From NCBI GenBank assembly GCA_022712975.1, contig JAFLJO010000117.1, positions 1 through 47,304 of the forward strand: a stretch of 47,304 bases of DNA, read 5' to 3'. Numbering within the stretch: the first letter of the stretch is position 1; each line of letters opens with the position of its first letter. Origin of the DNA: Desulfocapsa sp. (lineage in GTDB: Bacteria > Desulfobacterota > Desulfobulbia > Desulfobulbales > Desulfocapsaceae). The translations under genes were made by a program, and so were the position numbers. Below are positions 34,273-43,395 of the stretch, in pieces. A model generated the notes under the pieces. The model was not told the DNA's origin, searched no databases, and saw nothing but the letters and a program-made list of their open reading frames with translations.

Positions 34273-35521
34273 TTACTTTGATATCTTGAAAACGGTACAT
34301 GGATACCCGGCGGGCAGAAGGTGTTGGGTATTTCAATAGCTCTGCAAGATGCAGAACCTTAATCTCGCTGCCCGCTGCTACAAGTCCCTGCTGCCACTGC
34401 ATAAGACATCCTGAACAGGTGGATGTAACCACATCCGGTTTAAGGGCCAATACATCCTGTACAAGTTGGTCACGAATAGCTGCTGAGATATCAGGGTGTG
34501 CCACATGAAAAAGCCCACCCTGCCCACAACAGCGGGATCCGCCAGGAAGTTCAATCACTTCCATTTTCCCTGTCTTTTCTAATTGCTCTCTTGCTTTATC
34601 CACGGATGGTGTCTCATGGCGCAGATGACAGGGATCGTGATAAAATACTCGAAGTTTCTGTTCCTCTTCAGTATTTGGCGCACTGTGCATAACACTTTGA
34701 TTTGCAAGAAATTCACTCAGCTCCATCATGCGTAAAGCCATCTCTTCAGCACGCGTCTGCCAATGTGCGTCATGTGTAAAGAGTTCTGAATACTTCTTCA
34801 AATGAGCATAGCAGGAAGCACAAGTCACCAAAATCGGCCCCTTTGTTGCCCCCATAACCTCAATATTTCTGCGAGCCTTTCTTTGGGCACTCGCAAAATC
34901 ACCTGCTGCACAATCTGCAAGACCGCAACAGACAAGATCATCAGGATAGTGCAATACAAATGAAGATTGGGAGACAAGCGACTTACAGGAATCAAGAATA
35001 TTCGGGAAAAGATATCGTGCAGAACAGCCGGGGAACCAGACAAGACTGACTCCGGTATTTACCGCCTCCCTCTCCCCGTGCTGACCATCATCAGACACTG
35101 CGAGAGCATCACCTTCAAACAGAGCCAAGCGTAACCTGAGACCCGAATCACGAGGAAGCTTATCGCCTAGTACTTTCCCGCAGGTCTTAGCTAAAATACG
35201 AAGACCCGTTAAACTTCCGGGATAATCCAGAAGTTTACGAGCCAGATACTTTTCGTAGGCATGGGGGCCTGCAAGTGAGGAAAAACTGTTTCTGGCAACA
35301 ATCAATTCTTTATTGATATCAATCTGTCTGGAACAAACAGCACTACATGCCCCGCAGAGCAGACAGGCAGAAAAAATATCTATAAAAACAGAACTGCTTT
35401 TTTCAAGCCCGAGAGTATCGAGCAAATGCAGTTTTCCTCTTGCTGTATGCGACTCCTTTCCGCTTGTTCGAAATACAGGGCAGACTGTGGAACAGGCTCC
35501 GCATTTGGCACAGGTCAACAA
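34253..35521 (-). CDS. LutA/GlcF-type (Fe-S)-binding protein with two CCG domains
   Basis: The 422-residue protein has two [4Fe-4S] ferredoxin motifs right at the start (CAKCGACSTVCPVF, CLLCGACSAVC) and two cysteine-rich CCG domains (WFPGCSARYLFP to VCCGLADC, and FYHDPCHLRHE to RCCGQGG). This is the layout of the iron-sulfur subunit of glycolate or lactate oxidases and of HdrD-like proteins. Most relatives have about 20 residues before the first cluster. Here the start is a TTG after TAGGAG, 13 bp past prfB. The flavin partner expected next to such a gene is missing; a broken regulator follows. The substrate is therefore unknown, and a link to the hydrogenase is not shown. Confidence 0.85.
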   Translation of the reverse strand: MLTCAKCGACSTVCPVFRTSGKESHTARGKLHLLDTLGLEKSSSVFIDIFSACLLCGACSAVCSRQIDINKELIVARNSFSSLAGPHAYEKYLARKLLDYPGSLTGLRILAKTCGKVLGDKLPRDSGLRLRLALFEGDALAVSDDGQHGEREAVNTGVSLVWFPGCSARYLFPNILDSCKSLVSQSSFVLHYPDDLVCCGLADCAAGDFASAQRKARRNIEVMGATKGPILVTCASCYAHLKKYSELFTHDAHWQTRAEEMALRMMELSEFLANQSVMHSAPNTEEEQKLRVFYHDPCHLRHETPSVDKAREQLEKTGKMEVIELPGGSRCCGQGGLFHVAHPDISAAIRDQLVQDVLALKPDVVTSTCSGCLMQWQQGLVAAGSEIKVLHLAELLKYPTPSARRVSMYRFQDIKVNESEKN

Positions 35522-35534
35522 GGCTTACTCCTAC

Positions 35535-36645
35535 CTACTTAGCCCACAACAGATATGCTTTAATAAATGAATCCAGACCACCATCAAGCACAGCATCCAC
35601 GTTCCCTATCTCAACTTCAGTCCGATGATCTTTAATCAGTCGATACGGTTGAAGAACATACGAACGAATCTGACTGCCCCAGGAAATCTCTTTCTTATCT
35701 CCATGCAGACCTTTCTGCTGTGCTGCCTGTTTTTCCTTCTCAAGTTCATAGAGACGGGAAGCAAGCATTTTCATGGCCGTATCCTTATTTCGATGCTGGG
35801 AGCGTTCATTCTGACACTGTACCACAACACCTGATGGGATATGGGTAATGCGAATGGCAGAATCTGTTTTGTTAACATGCTGACCACCGGAACCACTGGC
35901 ACGATACGTATCGATACGCAGATCCTTGTCATCAATTTCAATATCTATATCATCGTCAAGCTCGGGCAGAACCATAACAGATGCAAAGGAGGTGTGACGC
36001 CTGCCGCTTGTATCAAAAGGAGAAATCCGAACAAGACGATGGATACCAAGTTCTGAACGCATATATCCATATGCGTATCGTCCCTTTATTATAATGGTTA
36101 CACTCTTGGTTCCAGCCTCATCACCTGCCAGAATATCCAGAATAGCAGCCTTAAACCCTTTTGCTTCTGCCCAGCGCAGATACATGCGGAGTAGAATTCC
36201 AACCCAGTCCTGAGCCTCGGTGCCACCAGCCCCGGCATGGATGGAAATCATCACATTTGACGCATCATGTTCACCGGAGAACATACATTCGAGTTCAGCA
36301 ACTTCAAGAGCCGTTTCCATAGCGGGTAAAAGGGAAGCCACTTCATTCTCTGTATCACCATCCTTTTCCTCGCTTGCCATTTCGAGTAAAAGATCGGCTT
36401 CGTCAAGTTCATGCCAAGCGCCTTCCCAGCCCTTAATAATATCCTGCAGGCAACCAAGCTCCTTTTGAACTCTTTTTGCTGTATCCGCATCATCCCAGAA
36501 CCCAGGCATAAGGGTCTGTTGTTCCAGGTTTTCCAGATCGTCTTTTTGGTGATCTAAGTCAAAGATGCTCCTTCAAGGCCAACATTCGACCTTTCAGATC
36601 CTGCAATTTCTGTTTCGAGACTGCAGCTCCAGTTTCTATGGACAT
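35535..36645 (-). CDS. prfB: Peptide chain release factor 2 with programmed +1 frameshift
   Basis: RF2 ends translation at UGA and UAA. Reading starts at ATG 36645 (GGAG 8 nt upstream) and runs 28 codons to CTT (36564-36562), where an in-frame TGA follows. Skipping one base (36561) continues with GAC in the long frame to TAA at 35535, giving 369 residues (E. coli 365). The recognition motif SPF (ISPFDTSG) and the catalytic GGQ (SGSGGQHVNK) are present. Levels should be self-regulated: low RF2 favours frameshifting and full-length product. It is the third gene of a corC-lnt-prfB operon (gap of 23 bp to lnt). Confidence 0.96.
36558..36570 (-). promoter_or_regulatory. prfB +1 frameshift site
   Basis: The minus-strand sequence AAGGAGCATCTTTGAC (36573-36558) contains the conserved slippery CTT-TGA-C and an internal Shine-Dalgarno-like AAGGAG a few bases upstream. 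This matches the arrangement known from bacterial prfB genes. Confidence 0.92.
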
Positions 36646-36668
36646 TTTTTTTGCTCCAAATATTTATA

Positions 36669-38228
36669 TTATTTAAAAATTCGTTTTTGTTTTCTAAAAG
36701 CAATTATTCCGCACAGAAATGTAAGCATAAAACAAAGAGGTGCAAACAGATACCCCCCACGCACAAACAATGTTCGACCTTCCATTATCTGTACCTGCCG
36801 GGTTGCTTCCCAGGAAACAAACAGAGGTGACACCTGATACACACGCCCCATGGGATCAATAAAACCTGAAAAACCTGTATTTGCTGAGCGCACAACGGAA
36901 CGTCTTGTTTCCACAGCTCGCAATCTGGTCATTCCCAGGGTCTGATAAGGAGCACTAGACTTCCCATACCAGGCATCATTGGTTATATTAACCAATAGAT
37001 TTGCTCCGGTATCCACCCATTTTCTGGATATATCACCAAAGATGGATTCGAAGCAGATTAATACTCCAATTCGTGCATTCTTACAAGAAGGGGGATCTGC
37101 GATTTCACCCCTGCTGAAATTCCCCACAGCCTCAACCAGTGGCGCAACAAAAGGGATAAACCGTTCAAAGGGGATATATTCTCCAAAAGGCACCAAATGA
37201 CTTTTAGATGTGCGGGCAACGATGTTTCCCTTACTATTAAAAAGAAGACTTGAATTGTAAAACAGTATTTCTTTAGAGTCCGGTGTTTCTCTTTCGTACC
37301 AAGGTGCTCCTGTCAGTAACATGACCTGTTCTTCATCCAGTAATCGCTGAATTGGCAAGAGAAGTGGATGATTGACAGGATGAAATGGCAGAGAAGTTTC
37401 AGGCCAGACCAGAAGTTCCGGTCGAAGAGCTTTGTGCATTAGTTTTCTGCTTTGATCAACATAGGTTTTTACCGTACTTCCCTTCCGCTCAGGATTCCAT
37501 TTTTGCCCCTGATCTATATTACCTTGAACGATACCAATTGTAATGGTGTCGGCATCCTGCAGACTTTGCTCAACTTTCTGCCATCGCCACCCTGAATAAA
37601 CTGCAGTCGTAAGAAACACAAGGCCCAGAGGAACAGCCAGCCGGGTCATTTCTTTCTTTCCATTGGTGCTTACAATCAGGAGGGTGAAAAAGGTATTGAT
37701 CAGCAGGATCAAAAAGGTTAAACCAAAATGTCCCCAAATATCAGCTGATTGAAACAAAAGAGGAACTAAGGCAACCCCGTAACCAAGATCCATCCACGGA
37801 AAACCACTCTCGGGTACAGAGCGTAACCAGTCAAGCCCCACCCATAAGCCGGGAAGAATCCACAAGCAAACAAATGGGGAAAAAGAATGAATAAAACGGT
37901 TGGCCACCAGTCCAAAAATCATAACATAACAAGCCATATACAAACTGAGCAGGAGTAGAGCCGGAATAGATGCAAACAGAGGTAAGCCACCATACTGACC
38001 AAGAACAAACACAATCCAATAGAGCTGCACAAGGAAATGTCCCGTACCCACAAGCATACCACACAAAACAATCTGCTTTCTGCTCCCTTTACAAACAATT
38101 ACCAGAAAGGGAACACAGGCCACAGCAAGTAGAGGCCAGAATTCCCCTCCTCCGGGCATGGCCAGCCAGAGCAAAGGGATCGTAAGACTGCTTAGCAGTA
38201 CCGCAGTACGGGTGGTCATTTCGTTCAT
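36669..38228 (-). CDS. lnt: Apolipoprotein N-acyltransferase Lnt
   Basis: Lnt adds the third acyl chain to the N-terminal cysteine of lipoproteins in the inner membrane. The 519-residue protein has a membrane half of six to eight helices and a periplasmic nitrilase-like domain. The expected catalytic triad is visible: Glu277 (VWPETSLPFHP), Lys342 (SKSHLVPFGEY) and Cys392 (VLICFES). A final membrane helix closes the protein. It overlaps the end of corC by 4 nt, the same neighbour as in E. coli (ybeX-lnt). Confidence 0.95.
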   Translation of the reverse strand: MNEMTTRTAVLLSSLTIPLLWLAMPGGGEFWPLLAVACVPFLVIVCKGSRKQIVLCGMLVGTGHFLVQLYWIVFVLGQYGGLPLFASIPALLLLSLYMACYVMIFGLVANRFIHSFSPFVCLWILPGLWVGLDWLRSVPESGFPWMDLGYGVALVPLLFQSADIWGHFGLTFLILLINTFFTLLIVSTNGKKEMTRLAVPLGLVFLTTAVYSGWRWQKVEQSLQDADTITIGIVQGNIDQGQKWNPERKGSTVKTYVDQSRKLMHKALRPELLVWPETSLPFHPVNHPLLLPIQRLLDEEQVMLLTGAPWYERETPDSKEILFYNSSLLFNSKGNIVARTSKSHLVPFGEYIPFERFIPFVAPLVEAVGNFSRGEIADPPSCKNARIGVLICFESIFGDISRKWVDTGANLLVNITNDAWYGKSSAPYQTLGMTRLRAVETRRSVVRSANTGFSGFIDPMGRVYQVSPLFVSWEATRQVQIMEGRTLFVRGGYLFAPLCFMLTFLCGIIAFRKQKRIFK

Positions 38229-39112
38229 CCCACATCCTTTGAGACAGGCACTGCTAACCGGGCAACCCGTAACAGATTAACCTGACGTTTCGTGGCACTG
38301 AGCACTGTAAACTGTAATCCTTCTGCATCAACGGTATCACCAACCTGAGCCAGACGACCAAGCCGAAAAATCACAAAACCACCGATGGACTCATACCCAC
38401 CCTCTGCCATCTCCACTCCAAATCGTTCTTCAATCACTTCGATATCGGCCTGAGCCTTCACCTGAACAGTATCTTCATCAATCTCCTGCAACAAACTCCT
38501 GTCCACATCATGCTCATCATCAATTTCACCAACTATTTCTTCCAGTATATCTTCAAGAGTGACCAGCCCGCGCACTGTTCCAAATTCATCGGCGACAACA
38601 GCCATATGAACTTTCTGCTTCTGAAAATCCCTTAAAAGATCAACAATGGGTTTGTCTTCTGCGATTATCCAGGGAGGATTCAAATAATCAGCAAGCCCTT
38701 TACTCTCCTGTCCTCTTGCACACATTTGCAGCAGGTCTTTGGCATGAACAATCCCCACAATATTATCAGCATTTTCGGCATAAATTGGAATCCTGGTGAA
38801 ACCTTTTTCAATCACTATGCCCACAAGTTCAGGCATTTCTGCGGTGACTTCAGCACTCACTATTTCAGTGGATGGAGTCATTACTTCTCCCACCAGAGTA
38901 TCACGGAAGTCAAAAATGGAGTTGATCATCCGCTCTTCCAGTGAGGATATCAACCCCTGCTCTTCACCTTCTTCAAGCAGCTCCTGAATTTCCTGTTCAA
39001 GGTCTTCTGTGGTCTCTGGAGATCGCCCCAAATGAAGCAGAGATGCCAACCGGGAGAGTAAAGTCTTTTTTTCCACTGCAACTGCTAATTCAACTGGGTT
39101 TTCTTTTGTCAT
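38225..39112 (-). CDS. corC: CorC/HlyC-family CBS-domain protein
   Basis: The 295-residue soluble protein has a CBS pair (about 70-190: VGEVMTPSTEIVSAE, FTRIPIYAENADNIVGIVHAKDLL and KQKVHMAVVADEFGTVRGLVTLEDILEEIVGEI) and a C-terminal CorC_HlyC domain (about 205-285). It lacks the DUF21 membrane domain, so it is like E. coli CorC (YbeX). That family is tied to magnesium/cobalt balance and ribosome maturation. It is the first gene of the operon leading into lnt. Confidence 0.9.
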   Translation of the reverse strand: MTKENPVELAVAVEKKTLLSRLASLLHLGRSPETTEDLEQEIQELLEEGEEQGLISSLEERMINSIFDFRDTLVGEVMTPSTEIVSAEVTAEMPELVGIVIEKGFTRIPIYAENADNIVGIVHAKDLLQMCARGQESKGLADYLNPPWIIAEDKPIVDLLRDFQKQKVHMAVVADEFGTVRGLVTLEDILEEIVGEIDDEHDVDRSLLQEIDEDTVQVKAQADIEVIEERFGVEMAEGGYESIGGFVIFRLGRLAQVGDTVDAEGLQFTVLSATKRQVNLLRVARLAVPVSKDVG

Positions 39113-39245
39113 TTTTAGTTTATAATAGATTGAGTTTTGTTACCTTTTTTCTTTTCTAATTGATACCGTATGACTATAGTAAGGGTTATTTAGCACCTTA
39201 CACTGGCTTACCGTTCATCATCGGTGTCTTAGTGCCGTTACCAAA

Positions 39246-39276
39246 AAAAGGTCGTCTCATCAAATAATGAGACCTT
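39246..39276 (-). terminator. Hairpin with T-run on the minus strand (terminator-like)
   Basis: Arms AAGGTCTCAT and ATGAGACGACCTT (minus strand) pair with a three-base bulge around a TATTTG loop and are followed by TTTTTTT. It would stop antisense transcription coming from the acc genes before it reaches the corC operon. A second small hairpin GTAAGG/CCTTAC lies at 39179-39202. The rest of 39113-39359 shows no gene. Confidence 0.45.
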
Positions 39277-39359
39277 ATATAACATCTCAACAATAGCATG
39301 AAGATACAGGTAATAGAAGTTTCTTTTTTCTGAACCTGTCTCACGATAAGAGGAATACA

Positions 39360-40763
39360 TTGGAAGGAAAGGTTCTTATTGCAAACAGGGGCGAAATCGC
39401 CATCCGGATTATGGAGGCCTGTAAAGATTTAGATCTTGACTATGTGGTTGTTTACACTGAAGCAGATAAAGATTCAGAACATGTTCAACGCAACAATACC
39501 AGTGGCTTGGATCAAAACGCCTGGAAAATCAACAGCTACACTGAACCCAACGATCTTTTTGCCGTAGCCACACACACGCGCTGCACAGCAATCCATCCCG
39601 GATACGGTTTTTTCGCCGAGGATTTCCGCTTCGCCAGACGTGCTGCAACCCGCGACCACTCACTCATATTTATTGGCCCCAGTTGGGAAGTCATTAAACA
39701 TCTTGGTGATAAAATTAACACCAAAAAAGTTGCCAATGAGTTAAACATTCCCACCATCCCCGGAACCGACAGCCCCATTTATAATGAAATGGAGGCGGAA
39801 GAAATTGCTCTCCACTTGCTCGAAAGCCAGAGATTGCAAGAGGTAGAGCGACCTGCCATTCTCATTAAAGCTGCTGCCGGTGGTGGTGGCATGGGAATTG
39901 AAGAAGTCACTGAGATTGAAGAATTCAGGCGTGTTTACCGCCAGGTACAGAGTTATGCAAAACGTCAGTTTGGAGACGGCGGAGTGCTTATTGAACGATG
40001 CCTCACCGACTATAACCACCTGGAGGTTCAGCTTCTTTGCTCAAGACATGGTGAACGAATCCACTTTGGTTCGCGTAACTGTACCATTCAGTCCAGCGGC
40101 CGCCAGAAACGGATAGAGGCCGCACCCGGCTTTCATTCTTCCTGCTTTGACTATGATTTTGACGAACAAAAAGTTCTCGACCAAATCGTCGAATACTCCC
40201 TCAAACTTGCCGCCCATGTCCGCTACGACAATGTGGGAACCTGGGAATGGATTGTTTCACGTTCGGGTCAACCTTATCTGCTGGAAGTCAACACCCGAAT
40301 CCAGGTGGAAAATGATGTCTCTGCCCGAATAAGTTATCAGGACAATAAACACCCAAATCTGATCCGTGAACAGATCAGGCTGGCACTCGGTGAGAAAATT
40401 GGGTACAAGCAAAACAGTATTGAATTCCGCGGAGCATCCATTGAACTTCGTATTGTAGCAGAAGATACAAGACGCGGATTTGCTCCCTGGATTGGCACCA
40501 TCACCGAATTCACATTCCCCACCCATGACTGGTCAGTTGTCTATACCCATGTACCCTTTGACCGTCCATATACCATCCCCAGTGACTATGACCCAAATCT
40601 GGCTCTCGCTCTCGTTTGGGGCGAAAATATGGATGAGGCAAAACAACGTGCTGCACGCTTTATTGACGAAGTAACCATCAAGGGAAAAGATTCCCAGGGC
40701 GGTGCAATTATCACCAATCTTGACTATTTAAAAAACAACCTGGACCGATTGCTGACTTTCTAG
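39360..40763 (+). CDS. accC: Biotin carboxylase (AccC-like, divergent)
   Basis: Biotin carboxylase loads CO2 onto biotin with ATP, the first half-reaction of acetyl-CoA carboxylase. The 467-residue protein has the ATP-grasp layout: MEGKVLIANRGEIAIRIMEA, HPGYGFFAED, the glycine-rich KAAAGGGGMGI and the late LEVNTRIQVEN. The usual ...QVEH is changed to ...QVEN, and the DCSVQRRxQK motif is NCTIQSSGRQK, so it is a divergent branch. The start is TTG with AGAGGA 7 nt upstream; no ATG is available nearby. The carboxyltransferase fusion follows after 61 bp. No biotin carrier gene (accB) is in the window. Confidence 0.9.
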   Translation: MEGKVLIANRGEIAIRIMEACKDLDLDYVVVYTEADKDSEHVQRNNTSGLDQNAWKINSYTEPNDLFAVATHTRCTAIHPGYGFFAEDFRFARRAATRDHSLIFIGPSWEVIKHLGDKINTKKVANELNIPTIPGTDSPIYNEMEAEEIALHLLESQRLQEVERPAILIKAAAGGGGMGIEEVTEIEEFRRVYRQVQSYAKRQFGDGGVLIERCLTDYNHLEVQLLCSRHGERIHFGSRNCTIQSSGRQKRIEAAPGFHSSCFDYDFDEQKVLDQIVEYSLKLAAHVRYDNVGTWEWIVSRSGQPYLLEVNTRIQVENDVSARISYQDNKHPNLIREQIRLALGEKIGYKQNSIEFRGASIELRIVAEDTRRGFAPWIGTITEFTFPTHDWSVVYTHVPFDRPYTIPSDYDPNLALALVWGENMDEAKQRAARFIDEVTIKGKDSQGGAIITNLDYLKNNLDRLLTF

Positions 40764-40824
40764 TGTCTGTCCGGAAGTTTTATGGCCGGGAACTTTCTAA
40801 CAAAACATACCGGAACACTCTTAT

Positions 40825-43095
40825 ATGAACGAATTAATAAAGGCTCTCCAAAAAATAGAAGAGCGCATCAACTATCTTATTCAGATTAAAGATTTCACCA
40901 ACTGGGGCAATCTCTTTGGTTTCCAGGAGACCTGCACTGAACTTAAGCAAAACCCCTACGAATATCACGAGGAACAGTTCCAGGCTGAAATTCGCAAGCT
41001 GGATGAGTCCATCAATTTCCTCGAAGAACGTGCCGAAGAGCAGTTAACACCCATGGAACGGGTTCGTATTGTACGCACCGTTGAACGTTTCAGTCTCAAA
41101 GATATTCTGGAAAATGTGTACGAAGATTACACCGAGCTTGGCGGCCAGGATGAAGCTAATATTGATCCCGCTATGGTTTGTGCTAAGGCAACCATTGTCA
41201 GACGGATCAAAAACAAACCCCACACGGCAACGGTTATGGTCATTGGTCAGGAAACCGGGCACGGAGAAGAGTTCCGTAATGGTGGCTCCTGTAAACCCGA
41301 AGGAAATGAAAAAGCCCTTCGCTATATGAAAGTTGCCGAAACAGAAGGCATCCCCATCCATTTTTATATTTTTACTCCAGGCTCTTTTCCCGTTGAAGAA
41401 TATCCAGGGGCCGCCCAGCAGATTGCCAGAAACATCTACGCAATGACCAAACTGCGTGTTCCCATGGTTTCACTCATCTCAGAGGGTGGATCGGGTGGAG
41501 CAGAAGCCATTGGGCTATCCGACTTTCGTCTCATGTGCTCCCATGGATACTACTCAGTAATCTCACCGGAAGGTGCTGCTGCCATTGAAGGCAAAGTCCG
41601 TGAAGGTGAAAAGGCACCCAAAGAGCTGATTGAAGTGTGTGCCGAGCGCCTTAAACTCACCGCCGTAGACAATAGATCACTGGGAACCATTGATGCCATT
41701 GTTAAAGAGCCGCAACTGGGCGCACGACATGACGACTTTGCTTTTTTTACCCAGATTCGTGCAGAAATTACTCGAGCTACAGACAAAGTTGTGCTCAGTG
41801 CCAAAAGCTTTAAAACGTTCCGTGACTGGGAAAACAAAAGAAGAAAGAAAAAGACAGAAAGAAAAGATCTGGCTGTGGATATTCCCTGGGACTTAACGCT
41901 GGACGAACAGCGGAGACTTTTAAAACTCCGCTCCAAAAAGTATCGTGAAATGGCCATGCTTGGCTTTGGAGGACATCCCGATCCCACCGAGACTTTTTTC
42001 AAACAGTTTCAGGAAAAGAGTGAAAAATTCTATTACAATCTGCGCTATGATGTACTGAAAAATTCTCAGAAACAGCTGCAAAAAACGTTTAGAGACATGT
42101 CGGGAGAAGGCTCTGTTATAATGAAACGTCTCACCAGCCCCCTGAACACAGTGAAAGATTTCTTTGCAAAAGATGGCACAAAGAAAAAGCCGCCATTGCG
42201 TATTACTCACAATGCAACAACTCCGACACCACAGCCCGCTCAAGACCTGCTGGAGCTGACCGATAACTACACAAGTCCACTGGCAAATGAAGACCGGACA
42301 GTAACTTGTCCCAACAGCCAGAAAAATGGCTGTAAAGATCTCTGGATCCCTGATCTTTATGGTGAATTTGGAGGTGTTTGCGAAAACTGCGGACACCACT
42401 TCCCGCTGGAATACAAATGGTATCTACACAACGTCTTTGATCCGGATTCCATCGATTTCTTTGCAACGGATATCACTTCTGAAAACCCCTTAGGCTACAC
42501 CGGACTTGATGCACGACTCAAAAGTTGCAAGAAAAAGACAGGTCGCAGTTCCGGAAACCTCACCTTCTCTGCCAAAGTGATGGATATCAAGATTGTTGTT
42601 TCCATGCTCTACAAGGACTTCCGCAGCGGCACAGTGGGATCAGCAGAAGGCGAAAAATTCGTACAGGCCTGTGAGCTTGCCTCACGTAAGAAACGTCCTC
42701 TGCTCTCCTATGTCCACACCACAGGCGGCATCCGAATTCAGGAGGGAACGCTTGGAGTCACCCAAATGCCCAAATGCACCATGGCAGTGCGAGAATATAT
42801 TGATGCTGGCGGACTCTACATTGTTGTGTACGACAACAACTCCTACGCAGGACCGGTTGCCAGTTTCCTGGGCTGCTCACCCTACCAGTTTGCCATACGT
42901 TCCAGCCGGGTGGGATTTGCAGGACCTCGCGTAATCAGGGAAACCACGGGGATAAATATCGCACCTGATTATCATTCTGCCCGAAATGCCTTAAAACGTG
43001 GCCATATTCAAGGTATCTGGGATCGCAGGGATTTTCGCCGTAATCTCCATAAATCTTTGATGACCATGGGAAGCCATAACCTTTATTACAGATAA
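40825..43095 (+). CDS. Acetyl-CoA carboxylase carboxyltransferase, AccA-AccD fusion
   Basis: This protein should transfer CO2 from carboxybiotin to acetyl-CoA to give malonyl-CoA. Its 756 residues join both halves in the order alpha-beta. Residues about 1-320 are AccA (FGFQETCTELKQ region, SLISEGGSGGAEAIG, SVISPEGAAAIEG). A linker of about 150 residues follows. Residues about 490-750 are AccD with a zinc site (C495, C503, C519, C522), GSAEGEKFVQA, TGGIRIQEG and RVGFAGPRVI. The zinc spacing is C-X7-C...C-X2-C, where AccD usually has C-X2-C twice. It forms an operon with the biotin carboxylase upstream. Confidence 0.93.
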   Translation: MNELIKALQKIEERINYLIQIKDFTNWGNLFGFQETCTELKQNPYEYHEEQFQAEIRKLDESINFLEERAEEQLTPMERVRIVRTVERFSLKDILENVYEDYTELGGQDEANIDPAMVCAKATIVRRIKNKPHTATVMVIGQETGHGEEFRNGGSCKPEGNEKALRYMKVAETEGIPIHFYIFTPGSFPVEEYPGAAQQIARNIYAMTKLRVPMVSLISEGGSGGAEAIGLSDFRLMCSHGYYSVISPEGAAAIEGKVREGEKAPKELIEVCAERLKLTAVDNRSLGTIDAIVKEPQLGARHDDFAFFTQIRAEITRATDKVVLSAKSFKTFRDWENKRRKKKTERKDLAVDIPWDLTLDEQRRLLKLRSKKYREMAMLGFGGHPDPTETFFKQFQEKSEKFYYNLRYDVLKNSQKQLQKTFRDMSGEGSVIMKRLTSPLNTVKDFFAKDGTKKKPPLRITHNATTPTPQPAQDLLELTDNYTSPLANEDRTVTCPNSQKNGCKDLWIPDLYGEFGGVCENCGHHFPLEYKWYLHNVFDPDSIDFFATDITSENPLGYTGLDARLKSCKKKTGRSSGNLTFSAKVMDIKIVVSMLYKDFRSGTVGSAEGEKFVQACELASRKKRPLLSYVHTTGGIRIQEGTLGVTQMPKCTMAVREYIDAGGLYIVVYDNNSYAGPVASFLGCSPYQFAIRSSRVGFAGPRVIRETTGINIAPDYHSARNALKRGHIQGIWDRRDFRRNLHKSLMTMGSHNLYYR

Positions 43096-43111
43096 TTTTA
43101 ATGTAACAGCC

Positions 43112-43153
43112 ACAGGCATCGAACAGAAAAAAGAAAACCCGTTCGATGCCTGT
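43112..43153 (+). terminator. Perfect inverted repeat after the acc operon
   Basis: ACAGGCATCGAAC (43112-43124) and GTTCGATGCCTGT (43141-43153) form a 13-bp perfect stem with a 16-nt A-rich loop, 16 nt after the accA-accD stop. There is no T-run on either strand, so it is either a non-canonical terminator or a 3'-end stabilising hairpin. Confidence 0.5.
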
Positions 43154-43252
43154 AAAACCATTGCCACCCTTGTTCTATAACAAGTTCATCTTTCTTTTAT
43201 CGTAACTACTGATCACAGAGCACCGGATATTTTTCGAGGATCTGTGCCATCC

Positions 43253-43281
43253 TTGACGGATGACATGCCTTGTGCTATTAG
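43253..43281 (+). promoter_or_regulatory. Candidate promoter of tRNA-Lys
   Basis: TTGACG (43253-43258) and TATTAG (43276-43281) are 17 nt apart. The start would fall near 43288, about 26 nt before the mature tRNA. Confidence 0.5.
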
Positions 43282-43313
43282 TTGTCTGCCTTGTATCTTA
43301 CTTTAAAATGAAT

Positions 43314-43389
43314 GGGCCGTTAGCTCAATTGGTAGAGCATCTGACTCTTAATCAGCAGGTCCGGGGTTCGACTCCCCGACGGCCCACCA
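43314..43389 (+). tRNA. tRNA-Lys (anticodon CTT)
   Basis: The 76-nt sequence folds as a full cloverleaf. The acceptor is GGGCCGT/ACGGCCC, the D-arm GCTC...GAGC, the anticodon loop CTCTTAA with CTT, and the T-arm CGGGG TTCGACT CCCCG. The discriminator A and encoded CCA close it. One pair at the top of the anticodon stem (27-43) is a mismatch (T/C). Confidence 0.95.
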
Positions 43390-43395
43390 GGCATA

